DNA of 11,795 nucleotides, from assembly GCA_043760535.1 (NCBI GenBank), contig JAYUOV010000188.1, forward strand, positions 1 to 11,795, read 5' to 3'. The notes under the pieces are model-generated. The model made no database searches. It saw nothing but the letters and a program-made list of their open reading frames with translations, and was not told the origin of the DNA. Positions 1 to 7,187 of this stretch are shown here, one piece after another. Position numbers and translations under genes: made by a program. Position 1 is the first letter of the stretch; every line of letters begins with the position of its first letter. This DNA is from JAZKFT01 sp043760535 (lineage in GTDB: Bacteria > Bacteroidota > Bacteroidia > Chitinophagales > Chitinophagaceae).

Positions 1-2
1 CT

Positions 3-872
3 TTCGTTTTTTTATTAGCTCTGGTCATTGTTGCCGGCGAAGTAACATCATGGTATATTTTACGCCCTTTCAATGATACCTTGATGGCCATTCAACAGTT
101 TCAAATTGAACAAGACGATGTAATTGATGTACACGAAACCAATACAAAGGAATTTAAAGCTATTAATAGTTTTCTTACCAAGATGACCAACAAAGCAAAA
201 AGCGACTACGCAGCATTAAAAGAATTTTCGGAAAATGCATCACACGAATTACAAACGCCCATTGCAACCATTAAAGCAAAAGTGGATTTGTTAATGGATT
301 CATCATTGACAGAATGCCAGTTTGCTACCCTCTCCAAAATAGAAGAGGAACTTCAAACCGTTTCAAAAATTAATCAATCACTTACGCTACTTGTAAAACT
401 GGAACATTTTGAACCTGATAGTGGTAAAGAAACCGATATGGCGGAGATGCTTGGAAAAAAAATAGTTCAATTTTCAGATTGGATTGAAATGAAAAACATA
501 ACAATAACTACAAATATTTCTCAAGCATTTTTAGTAAGAATACAACCAGATTTGGGAGATATAGTATTATCGAATCTTATTAGCAATGCCATTAGGCATA
601 ATGATCAAGGAGGCAAAATAGATATTGTTTGCAGCCAATCAGTCCTATCTATTAAAAACACAGGGCAGCCCTCCACCATTGCACCTAAAGATGTTTTTGG
701 TAGGTTTAAAAAAGGCAATCGTTCTTCCAATTCAATAGGCATTGGCTTAGCCATAGTAAAAAAAATATGTGAACGGTACAATTACCCTATTACTTATAGT
801 TATGCAAATGGGTGGCATCTTATTGAGCTTTCATTTGCCAAAACTAACGAGTTGGGCTTTGCGCAACTCTGA
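3..872 (+). CDS. Sensor histidine kinase, C-terminal part (5'-truncated by window edge)
   Basis: The reading frame is open from base 3, so the gene begins upstream and the TTG/ATG near 81 is not its start. Bases 3-60 encode a hydrophobic stretch (FVFLLALVIVAG) that looks like the last membrane helix. A linker follows, then the phosphoacceptor motif SHELQTPIA, with the His codon at 243-245 preceded by a helical dimerisation segment. The ATPase domain shows an N box (LSNLISNAIRHND, about 567-605), a degenerate G1 box (KNTGQ, with N in place of the usual D) and a G2 box (SIGIGLAIVKKI, about 735-770). By family knowledge it autophosphorylates on His in the cytoplasm and passes phosphate to a response regulator, which would lie upstream outside the window. 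The signal is unknown. A GC-containing hairpin (849-854 pairing with 864-869) spans its stop codon but lacks a T tract. Confidence 0.9.
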   Translation, partial: FVFLLALVIVAGEVTSWYILRPFNDTLMAIQQFQIEQDDVIDVHETNTKEFKAINSFLTKMTNKAKSDYAALKEFSENASHELQTPIATIKAKVDLLMDSSLTECQFATLSKIEEELQTVSKINQSLTLLVKLEHFEPDSGKETDMAEMLGKKIVQFSDWIEMKNITITTNISQAFLVRIQPDLGDIVLSNLISNAIRHNDQGGKIDIVCSQSVLSIKNTGQPSTIAPKDVFGRFKKGNRSSNSIGIGLAIVKKICERYNYPITYSYANGWHLIELSFAKTNELGFAQL

Positions 873-1042
873 AAAGCACAAACGCATGAGGGGTGCCTAA
901 ACCGAATCGTTTGCTTGATGATATGTACTAATGCTGATGACCATTCGCTGAAACAGAAGCCCAGGATAGCCCAATTGCTCCCAACCCCCAAAAAATCAAA
1001 TTTTCTTCAGTATTGCTTCAAAATGTCTTCAAAATTGGGTTT

Positions 1043-1050
1043 TACTTTTG
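1043..1050 (+). promoter_or_regulatory. Candidate Bacteroidota -7 element upstream of the TonB receptor
   Basis: TACTTTTG is an exact match to the Bacteroidota -7 consensus TAnnTTTG and lies 85 bases before the chosen ATG of the receptor gene. No convincing TTTG -33 box is found 19-21 bases upstream, so this rests on one element only. The rest of the gap 873-1135 shows no gene: the 63-codon minus-strand ORF there has no recognisable protein features. Confidence 0.4.
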
Positions 1051-1135
1051 TATAATTAATTGTTAAAAGTATGCTGTTGTTTTGCCCAAAGCAGTATTAT
1101 TTGAAGCGAATTTTTTTATAAATAAAACGATTGCC

Positions 1136-3901
1136 ATGCCACAAAAAAAATTGCAGATTCCAAATTTTTGGCCGCTTGCCAAAATTATTTTCTTTACATT
1201 TTTCTTTATCAGTTTTTACAGCAGTGCTACTGCCCAAACTATTACTGGCACAGTGTCAAGTATGGCATCTGGCGAAACTATTGCAGGGGCTACAGTAACC
1301 AATGCAAAAAAAAATAATTCGGTTGTAACTAATGCAGCTGGTATGTTCACTATTGCCGCATCGGCCGGCGACAAATTAACGATTAGTTATATTGGCCATA
1401 ATAATTTTGAACTGTCTGTAGGTACTGATACAGACTATAAGATAGTGTTACAGCAAAACAATAATCAGCTGGAGGGTATAAAAGTAATTGGTAGCCGTGG
1501 CAAGCCAAGAACAGATATAACCAGGCCTGTACCAGTGGACGTGGTAAGCGAAAAAGAGATGAAGAACTCTGGTGTACCAGATATTACACAGTCACTTAAT
1601 GTGCTCGTACCATCTTTTAACTCTGCAAGGCAAACCATATCAAACGGAACTGACCATATAGATCCTGCTACACTTAGGGGATTGGGGCCAGATCAAACGC
1701 TGATGCTCGTAAATGGGAAAAGAAGGTACAGTTCTGCATTGGTAAACGTAAACAGCACCGTGGGTAGGGGTTCTGTAGGAACAGATTTGAACGCCATACC
1801 AGCTAGTGCTATAGAGCGTATAGAAGTGCTGAGAGATGGTGCTGCCGCTCAATATGGTTCGGATGCTATTGCGGGTATCATAAATATTGTTCTGAAAAGA
1901 AAAGTAAAACAGCTTGAAATAACTAGTGCTGCTGGTCGTACCAAAGAAGGTGACGGAGAGTCGATGCAACTAGGTGCTAATTATGGGCTGCCCTTGGGTA
2001 AAAATGGAGGATTTATAAATCTTACTGCCGATTACAGAAAGCGAACACCCGCCAACAGAGTAGGCGTCTATACCAATACGGTTTATCAGTCTTTATTGCC
2101 CCAAACAAGATATCCTGGCTTGCCTAATTATGTGCCACTTACTGCCGCTCAATTAGAAATTCAAAGAAAAGATGATTCTACCGTACGTAACAGAAATTTT
2201 GATAAAAGCAATACTATGATTCTTGGAAATTCTCTTTCAGAAAATATGGGGGTATTTGCCAATATCGAATATCCAATCAACAGCAGAATAAAATTATATG
2301 GAAATTTTGGCTACAATCATAGAAACGGTAAAGCTGGGGGGTTCTTCCGTTTTCCCAACAATCCTCGTACAAGTAATATTACCCTTTATCCTAATGGATA
2401 CTTACCGTTTATATTAACGGATATTGACGATAAATCAGGCACAGTAGGCATATCTTCTATTCTAGGTAAAGATTGGAATATGGATCTAAGCACTGTTTAC
2501 GGTGGAAATACTATTGATTTTAGTGTAGAAAATTCGCTAAACGCCTCCATGGGCAATGCTTCACCCTTAAATTTTTATTGCGGCAAGTTGCAATTTAATC
2601 AATCCACTACCGATGTAGTTTTTACCAAAGATTTTGGCAGGTTAAAAAACCTACGTTCACTAAATATTTCTTTTGGTGCTGAATTTCGTACAGATTTTTA
2701 TAAAATAAGTAAAGGCGATGAAGCATCTTATATTGACGCTAATCCGGCTGGCACACCTGCTGCCAGTGTAAAAGCCTCTGGCGTGCAGGTGTTTGGTGGG
2801 TTTCGCCCATCTAATGAAGTAGATGAAAACCGAAATAATGTGGGTGTGTTTGTAGATGTAGAATCCGACATTACCGAAAAGCTTTTAATAGCTACCGCAT
2901 TGCGCTACGAACATTATAGTGATTTTGGCAGCAACCTGTCTGGTAAGTTGGTAGCAAGATATAAAATTACAGATTATATTTCCCTCAGGGCAGGAGTAAA
3001 CCGCGGTTTTAGGGCACCCTCGCTGCACCAAAAATATTTTAGCTCTGTATCAACTCAATTTATTACTGTAGGTGGAGTAAATCAGCAAAAAGAAGTGCTT
3101 ACTGTAAACAATAGCTCACCTATTGTAAGTACTTTCGGAATACCTGCACTTAAGCCCGAACTATCATGGAACTATAGCGCAGGCATTACTGCAGGCAAAG
3201 GTTCTTTTATACTTTCTATAGATGGCTATATTATTGATATAAAAGATAGAATAGTTGTTTCGGGTAGGTTTAGTAACACCAACCCACAGGTGGCTACCTT
3301 GCTCTCTGCTTTTCCGCAGGTAAGCGACGTACAGTTTTTTACAAATGCCATTGATACCCGTACTTACGGGCTCGACATTGTAGGTACTAAAAAAATTCGG
3401 CTGTCTTCTAAAAATGAACTTGCATTTAACCTGGCGGCAAATTTTAATCAAACTGATATTAAAGGTGATAGTGCTGGAGTGAAAACATCACCACAGCTTG
3501 CTGGGCTAGGCGAAACATTATTTAATAGAGAAGAACGGGGCCGAATAGAAGTGAATCAACCAAAAAATAAAATTATTTTTAGTTCCAATTTAAAAATTGC
3601 TGATTTATTTAACTTCAACCTGCGCTTTACCCGCTATGGCGAAATAAGTACAATTGCGCCGCAAGATCCCTTCCAGGATCAAACGTTTTCAGCTAAAACA
3701 TTAACCGATATAATGGGCACCTGGAACATTAGCAAAAAAGTTTACTGGAATATGGGGGTCAACAATCTTTTTGATGTATATCCAGATAAGGTAAAAGATG
3801 CACGACTTACCAATGACGGCGCTGTTCAGTACAGCAGGTTTGCCACTCAATTTGGCTTTAACGGCATGTATTTTTTTACCGGATTAAATATAAAAATATA
3901 G
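1136..3901 (+). CDS. SusC-like TonB-dependent outer-membrane receptor
   Basis: This 921-residue protein would form a 22-strand outer-membrane barrel that imports a ligand using energy from TonB-ExbBD. The ATG at 1136 is chosen over the TTG 18 codons upstream because it directly precedes a signal peptide: basic start MPQKK, a hydrophobic run IIFFTFFFISF, and a cleavage region SSATAQ near residue 34. Residues about 35-110 form a carboxypeptidase-regulatory-like beta domain (ITGTVSS... IAGATVT... GMFTIAA... YIGH). A plug domain follows (about 125-255), with conserved LRGLGPDQTLMLVNGKRR and RDGAAAQYGSDAIAGIINI. The remainder is barrel, ending in an aromatic, alternating last strand (FFTGLNIKI). 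The length is usual for the family. No SusD partner follows; the next gene is an inner-membrane symporter, so the ligand is more likely a small metabolite or metal chelate than a polysaccharide. The ligand itself cannot be read from the sequence. Confidence 0.93.
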   Translation: MPQKKLQIPNFWPLAKIIFFTFFFISFYSSATAQTITGTVSSMASGETIAGATVTNAKKNNSVVTNAAGMFTIAASAGDKLTISYIGHNNFELSVGTDTDYKIVLQQNNNQLEGIKVIGSRGKPRTDITRPVPVDVVSEKEMKNSGVPDITQSLNVLVPSFNSARQTISNGTDHIDPATLRGLGPDQTLMLVNGKRRYSSALVNVNSTVGRGSVGTDLNAIPASAIERIEVLRDGAAAQYGSDAIAGIINIVLKRKVKQLEITSAAGRTKEGDGESMQLGANYGLPLGKNGGFINLTADYRKRTPANRVGVYTNTVYQSLLPQTRYPGLPNYVPLTAAQLEIQRKDDSTVRNRNFDKSNTMILGNSLSENMGVFANIEYPINSRIKLYGNFGYNHRNGKAGGFFRFPNNPRTSNITLYPNGYLPFILTDIDDKSGTVGISSILGKDWNMDLSTVYGGNTIDFSVENSLNASMGNASPLNFYCGKLQFNQSTTDVVFTKDFGRLKNLRSLNISFGAEFRTDFYKISKGDEASYIDANPAGTPAASVKASGVQVFGGFRPSNEVDENRNNVGVFVDVESDITEKLLIATALRYEHYSDFGSNLSGKLVARYKITDYISLRAGVNRGFRAPSLHQKYFSSVSTQFITVGGVNQQKEVLTVNNSSPIVSTFGIPALKPELSWNYSAGITAGKGSFILSIDGYIIDIKDRIVVSGRFSNTNPQVATLLSAFPQVSDVQFFTNAIDTRTYGLDIVGTKKIRLSSKNELAFNLAANFNQTDIKGDSAGVKTSPQLAGLGETLFNREERGRIEVNQPKNKIIFSSNLKIADLFNFNLRFTRYGEISTIAPQDPFQDQTFSAKTLTDIMGTWNISKKVYWNMGVNNLFDVYPDKVKDARLTNDGAVQYSRFATQFGFNGMYFFTGLNIKI

Positions 3902-3918
3902 ACTTATGGGGCTTGGAA

Positions 3919-3936
3919 TTAAATTTTAAAATTTAA
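3919..3936. repeat. Perfect 18-bp AT palindrome after the TonB gene
   Basis: TTAAATTTTAAAATTTAA is its own reverse complement and begins 18 bases after the receptor stop. It has no GC, so it would make a poor terminator hairpin. It could be a protein site or simply AT-rich sequence. A longer-range pair, GGGGCTT (3908-3914) with AAGCCCC (3989-3995), encloses it. Confidence 0.4.
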
Positions 3937-4003
3937 ACCAATGTCGTTTATTTAAGGAAGCTGTCATATTGACCGACTGAGATTGTTAAAGCCCCTCTTA
4001 CCA

Positions 4004-4047
4004 ATCTTCAATGAAGATCTATAAGATGCCCTTCGACAAGCTCAGGG
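4004..4047. other. Small hairpin and REP-like 19-mer in the TonB-MFS gap
   Basis: ATCTTC (4004-4009) and GAAGAT (4013-4018) form a perfect 6-bp stem with a 3-base loop. Next comes CCCTTCGACAAGCTCAGGG (4029-4047), which I recognise as resembling a short element scattered between genes in many bacterial genomes. AGGGT (4044-4048) can also pair with ACCCT (4053-4057). These lie inside an upstream in-frame extension of the MFS frame and argue that the extension is not coding. Confidence 0.4.
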
Positions 4048-4112
4048 TAATAACCCTAACTAAACGGCATTGGAATTTTTACACGATAAACAGCAATAAA
4101 ATAAACCATAGT

Positions 4113-5447
4113 ATGAGCAAAATTATTGAACTGGCTAAACAGGGCACTACAGATGCTATGCCATTAGAAGAAGTGGCAAAAACTTCGGTAAGGGTGAAGT
4201 CAATAATTGGTGGTTCCATAGGCAATCTGGTAGAATGGTACGACTGGTATGCCTACGCTGCTTTTGCCATATACTTTTCCGAATCATTTTTTCCCGATGA
4301 CAATCCAACAGCCCGCCTACTAAATACCGCCGGAATTTTTGCATTGGGATTTTTGATGCGGCCAATAGGTGGGTGGATGTTTGGTAGAATTGCCGATAAA
4401 GTTGGGCGTAAACAAAGTATGACACTTTCTGTATTATTGATGTCGCTAGGCTCTTTGTTAATAGCACTTACCCCTACTTTTAAAGTCATTGGCATTATGG
4501 CACCCATTCTTCTTTTAATAGCCCGATTACTTCAGGGCTTAAGCGTGGGTGGTGAGTATGGTGTATCGGCCACCTACCTAAGCGAAATGGCTACCAGTAA
4601 AAGGCGGGGTTTTTATGCCAGTTTTCAATATGTAACCCTTATAGGTGGGCAGCTTTTTGCATTGGGGATTCAATTGCTGTTACAAAAATTTATTTTAACC
4701 GAACAGGAACTGCATGATTGGGGTTGGCGCATTCCTTTTGTAATAGGCGCTTTGCTATCTATTGTTGCCTTTTACTTACGCAAAAATTTGGCAGAAACCG
4801 AATCCTTTGAGGCTACAAAAAATGTAAAATTCGAAAACAAAGGATCCGTAAAAGAATTATTACGGCACCCTAAGGCAATTTTTACTGTTGTAGGCCTTAC
4901 ACTTGGCGGCACACTTGCTTTTTACACCTATACCACGTACATGCAAAAATTTTTGATAAACAGTGTGGGGCTAAGTAATGAGCAGTCTACTTTAATTTCA
5001 TTTGTAACCCTACTAATATTTGCATTAATCCAGCCCTTGTTCGGTGCTTTGTCAGATAAGGTTGGCCGGCGCCCACTGCTGTTGGGCTTTGGTATTTTAG
5101 GCACCATTTGTACCGTGCCATTACTCACCGCACTCAGCCACACACAGTCGTTGTTCGGGGCTTTTTTATTGCTTATGGCAGCATTAATTATTGTAAGTGG
5201 ATACACCAGTATTAATGCGGTAGTTAAGGCCGAATTATTTCCTGCCGAAGTAAGGGCACTTGGAGTGGGGCTGCCTTATGCAATAACAGTAGCCATATTT
5301 GGCGGTAGTGCAGAGTATATTGCTTTGACGCTAAAAAACAGAGGTGTGGAATCGTATTTCTACTGGTATATCACTGCATGTATTTTTATTTCACTTATCG
5401 TTTATTTGGTAATGACTGACACCAAGAAAACATCACTTATAAAATGA
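4113..5447 (+). CDS. MFS metabolite:H+ symporter (MHS family, KgtP-like)
   Basis: This 444-residue inner-membrane transporter has 12 predicted helices. The signature GNLVEWYDW (residues 37-45) and the two loop motifs GRIADKVGRK (91-100) and GALSDKVGRR (about 311-320) mark the two halves of the fold. LLNTAGIF, GFLMRPIGGW and RLLQGLSVGGEYG place it in the metabolite:H+ symporter family, closest in my recollection to alpha-ketoglutarate/dicarboxylate permeases; citrate, shikimate and betaine carriers share these motifs, so the substrate is not settled. The frame stays open back to 4011, but the ATG at 4113 (MSKIIELAKQ) is preferred: upstream codons run through a REP-like repeat and lack family character. 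It follows the TonB receptor by 211 bases on the same strand, with no obvious promoter seen between, so cotranscription is possible and would give a two-membrane uptake route. Confidence 0.9.
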   Translation: MSKIIELAKQGTTDAMPLEEVAKTSVRVKSIIGGSIGNLVEWYDWYAYAAFAIYFSESFFPDDNPTARLLNTAGIFALGFLMRPIGGWMFGRIADKVGRKQSMTLSVLLMSLGSLLIALTPTFKVIGIMAPILLLIARLLQGLSVGGEYGVSATYLSEMATSKRRGFYASFQYVTLIGGQLFALGIQLLLQKFILTEQELHDWGWRIPFVIGALLSIVAFYLRKNLAETESFEATKNVKFENKGSVKELLRHPKAIFTVVGLTLGGTLAFYTYTTYMQKFLINSVGLSNEQSTLISFVTLLIFALIQPLFGALSDKVGRRPLLLGFGILGTICTVPLLTALSHTQSLFGAFLLLMAALIIVSGYTSINAVVKAELFPAEVRALGVGLPYAITVAIFGGSAEYIALTLKNRGVESYFYWYITACIFISLIVYLVMTDTKKTSLIK

Positions 5448-5489
5448 GGAAAGTGAACCCATTAGTGGTTTTTTAGAATTACATCCTTT

Positions 5490-5629
5490 CGCCGTGGTTG
5501 CTGTTATCACCAACCACGAATTGGATGTCTGTTTCAATAATAGTCGTATTATTAGCTAATACCCAATTATCCAACCATTATTTATAAGTGGCTCACAGTC
5601 TGTGGTTGGTGATAACACCAACCACAGCG
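5490..5629. repeat. Structured intergenic repeat, copy A (double-hairpin, BIME/MITE-like)
   Basis: The ends (5490-5517 and 5602-5629) are inverted repeats of each other with 26 of 28 positions matching. Each end is itself a hairpin: the right one pairs GTGGTTGGTG (5602-5611) perfectly with CACCAACCAC (5616-5625) across an ATAA loop, and the left one has a single mismatch. The centre holds a third stem, AATAATA with TATTATT around a GTCG loop. There is no convincing ORF. It lies between the convergent MFS and toxin genes. A second copy in the same orientation is at 10057-10196. Two inverted hairpins with a unique middle resemble BIME or MITE organisation; a bidirectional terminator or a small structured RNA are alternatives. 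No target-site duplication was seen. Confidence 0.85.
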
Positions 5630-5646
5630 GTGAGGCATTTCATTTT

Positions 5647-5967
5647 CTACAAACCCCTAATAAATTCGGGATAATCTTTCGTATGATTATTTATCAGGTT
5701 CCGGATGATGTAACGATCCCCTTTTTTATCAAACGTTACAAACCAGGTGGTTCGGCGGTTTGGTTTGTATTCCGCATACCAGGCACCATGTTTTGAGTTT
5801 TTTGTAGGCTGGTGTCGTAGCGTAGGGATGGTTTGGATAAAATCTCTAATATTTTTTAAATAGGCTAAAGCATTTTCCTCTTCAATAAAATACTCCTGCA
5901 AAAGCAATACATCTAACAAATTATTTAGCTTCCGTACTACCTGTTGCTGAATTACTATTTCTTCCAT
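5647..5967 (-). CDS. RelE/ParE-like toxin of a type II toxin-antitoxin pair
   Basis: This 106-residue basic protein starts at ATG 5967. Its C-terminal half, with GAWYAEYKPNRRTTWFV, FDKKGDRYIIRNLINNH and a final DYPEFIRGL, has the beta-sheet pattern and clustered Arg/Lys/His of RelE/ParE-fold toxins as seen in Bacteroidota. The N-terminal half looks helical (QVVRKLNNLLDVLLL). By family knowledge such toxins act as mRNA-cleaving or gyrase-poisoning proteins; which of the two cannot be told here. Its start overlaps the end of the upstream small gene by 13 bases, the tight coupling usual for an antitoxin-toxin operon. It appears intact. The fold assignment is from motif appearance only. Confidence 0.72.
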   Translation of the reverse strand: MEEIVIQQQVVRKLNNLLDVLLLQEYFIEEENALAYLKNIRDFIQTIPTLRHQPTKNSKHGAWYAEYKPNRRTTWFVTFDKKGDRYIIRNLINNHTKDYPEFIRGL

Positions 5968-6182
5968 GGCATGGATTTAATGTGTGCAGTTACCCGTTCT
6001 GTAAACTGATCAAGTGTGAGACCTTCTTCAAAATCAAAATCAAACTGGTCTTTTTCTATAACCTCTAACTGCTCCATCTGCTTTAAATCTTCGTGTTTAC
6101 GGGTAAGCAGTTCCCAATCCGTTATTGGGATGATAACTGCAGTATGGTTACCGGCAGTATCAGAAATATATTGTAATGGCAT
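5955..6182 (-). CDS. Phd/YefM-like antitoxin, partner of the downstream toxin
   Basis: This 75-residue acidic protein starts at ATG 6182 after an A-rich leader (AAAAAGAAACAAC), typical of Bacteroidota starts. The N-terminus MPLQYISDTAGNHTAVIIP followed by ITDWELL resembles the DNA-binding N-terminal part of Phd/YefM antitoxins, with the pattern xxxSDxxGxxxAVxIPxxxWxxL. The acidic C-terminus (DQFDFDFEEGLTLDQF) would be the toxin-wrapping part. It is first in the operon and overlaps the toxin by 13 bases. By analogy the protein should neutralise the toxin and repress its own promoter in the gap 6183-6327, which is divergent from the ORF6N gene. Confidence 0.72.
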   Translation of the reverse strand: MPLQYISDTAGNHTAVIIPITDWELLTRKHEDLKQMEQLEVIEKDQFDFDFEEGLTLDQFTERVTAHIKSMPWKK

Positions 6183-6197
6183 GTTGTTTCTTTTTGG

Positions 6198-6205
6198 TAA
6201 AGTTA
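6198..6205 (-). promoter_or_regulatory. Weak -7 candidate for the antitoxin-toxin operon
   Basis: Read on the minus strand this is TAACTTTA, one base off TAnnTTTG, ending 16 bases before the antitoxin ATG. A TTCG about 19 bases upstream is a poor -33 match. It is the best candidate in the divergent gap, but weak. Confidence 0.25.
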
Positions 6206-6327
6206 GAGAAATATCGTTTGCAGGCGAACCCGTAAATAACTTACAATTGGTGCGGGTAAATTGGAAATCACCAACAGTTCTGTTTTAAAAATTGGTATTA
6301 CTACAATCAAATTTTTTGCTTGAAACA

Positions 6328-6885
6328 ATGCAGGTAGATATAATTCAAAACAAAATCTACGAGATAAATGGCCAGAAGGTAATGTTTGATTTTGACATTG
6401 CGGAGCTTTATCTGGTAGAAACTAGAGTACTTAATCAAGCAGTAAAACGCAATGCCGACCGGTTTCGGGAAGACTTTATGTTTCAGCTTACGAGGGTATA
6501 ATGGCGTTTTTTGATATCACAAATTGTGATATCAAAAACTGAAACAAGGGGCGGTACACAAAAACTACCTTTCGCATTTACAGAGCATGGCGTAAGTATG
6601 CTGGCAAGTGTATTGCGAAGGGAAAGGGCAATCGATATGAACATTGCGATTATAAGGGCTTTTATTGCCATTAAAAAAGTGGCAGGCGCAGCCGGTAATC
6701 TTCATGACCAAATAAATGAATTAAGAATGGAGCTGAGAGCTAGGATTGGCGAACATGAAGTACAACTGACCAATATTTATGAGGCCCTCGAAAATTTACT
6801 AGATAAAGAAACAGATAAGGAAGCGGCTAAAGCCAAATGGGAACAAAGAGAGAGAATAGGATTTAAAAAACAGATAAAAGAATAA
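6328..6885 (+). pseudogene. ORF6N-domain (KilA-N-like) DNA-binding protein with in-frame premature stop
   Basis: Two pieces in the same frame make one 185-codon gene from ATG 6328. Residues 1-57 are a clear ORF6N N-terminus (IQNKIYEINGQKVMFDFDI, AELYLVETRVLNQAVKRN, FREDFMFQLT). Codon 58 (6499-6501) is TAA, and the frame then continues WRFLISQIVIS, RGGTQKLPFAFTEHGVSML, RAIDMNIAIIRAF and a charged, probably coiled-coil tail ending in RIGFKKQ. From family memory the region reads FQLTKEEW..L.SQ, so TAA sits exactly where a conserved Glu is expected, with no length change: a GAA-to-TAA substitution fits. The preceding residue is Val where Glu is also usual. The family is found in phages and accessory regions. 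It ends 8 bases before the restriction gene and was probably cotranscribed with it. A downstream TTG (6511) could restart a truncated C-terminal product. Confidence 0.82.
6508..6538. repeat. 31-bp perfect palindrome just after the ORF6N stop
   Basis: Arms 6508-6522 and 6524-6538 (15 bp each, beginning TTTTTGATATCACAA) are exact reverse complements around a single A. The palindrome starts six bases after the premature TAA and lies within the ORF6N coding frame. It could be an operator, a hairpin, or chance in a conserved coding stretch (LISQIVIS). Confidence 0.6.
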
Positions 6886-6893
6886 AACCACAC

Positions 6894-7187
6894 ATGACCC
6901 TGTACCAAAAACTACTGCAAGCCCGGAGCGAAGAGGACGTAAAAGATGCGTACATAAAAGCATTGGGGCTAAAAGGCTATAGCAAAAACCTCATCGACAT
7001 ACAAACCAAAGAAATATGGTTTGAGGCCAAGGATAATAGCAAGCTAAGTACCTACGCCATGTTTACCCAGCTAATGCATTATGTGCAGCAGGCATTAAAC
7101 AAAGGCGATTATGTGCCGCCCTTTTTGTGTGTAATAGACACAAAGAAAGCTGCCATTATGAAGAGCAGCGATGTGCTGCCTTTTTAG
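6894..7187 (+). CDS. N-terminal nuclease fragment of the split restriction gene
   Basis: This 97-codon open frame starts at ATG 6894. It holds the likely cleavage motif: D35 in NLIDIQT, then E44-x-K46 in IWFEAKD, matching the D-(spacer)-ExK layout of PD-(D/E)xK nucleases; the D-to-E gap is short, so D35 as the metal ligand is tentative. Later, FLCVIDTKKAAIMKSSDVLPF matches a nuclease beta strand and linker. It stops at TAG 7185-7187 because of the frameshift, so on its own it lacks the methyltransferase. Confidence 0.7.
   Translation: MTLYQKLLQARSEEDVKDAYIKALGLKGYSKNLIDIQTKEIWFEAKDNSKLSTYAMFTQLMHYVQQALNKGDYVPPFLCVIDTKKAAIMKSSDVLPF

Noticed and set aside
800..991. Minus-strand 63-codon ORF across the kinase 3' end
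   Set aside because: It overlaps the histidine kinase coding end, and no domain or natural protein pattern is seen.
1082..1135. TTG start 18 codons upstream for the TonB receptor
   Set aside because: The ATG at 1136 starts exactly at a normal signal peptide; the extension would bury it.
4011..4112. 34-codon N-terminal extension of the MFS frame
   Set aside because: It crosses a REP-like repeat and a hairpin and lacks family character; MSKIIELAKQ at 4113 is a better start.
5490..5629. CRISPR array from the repeated GTGGTTGGTG-type hairpins
   Set aside because: Only two hairpin units per element, in inverted orientation, with the same middle in both copies: no spacers and no cas genes.
5602..5796. 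Plus-strand ORF starting in the right hairpin of copy A
   Set aside because: It is mostly the antisense of the toxin gene.
6217..6249. TTTG (6217-6220) and TACAATTG (6242-6249) as a plus-strand promoter for ORF6N
   Set aside because: The spacing of 21 bases is acceptable, but the -7 box has a mismatch in its core; too weak to list as a feature.
6016..6288. Plus-strand 90-codon ORF over the antitoxin
   Set aside because: Antisense shadow of the antitoxin gene, low-complexity Ser-rich translation.
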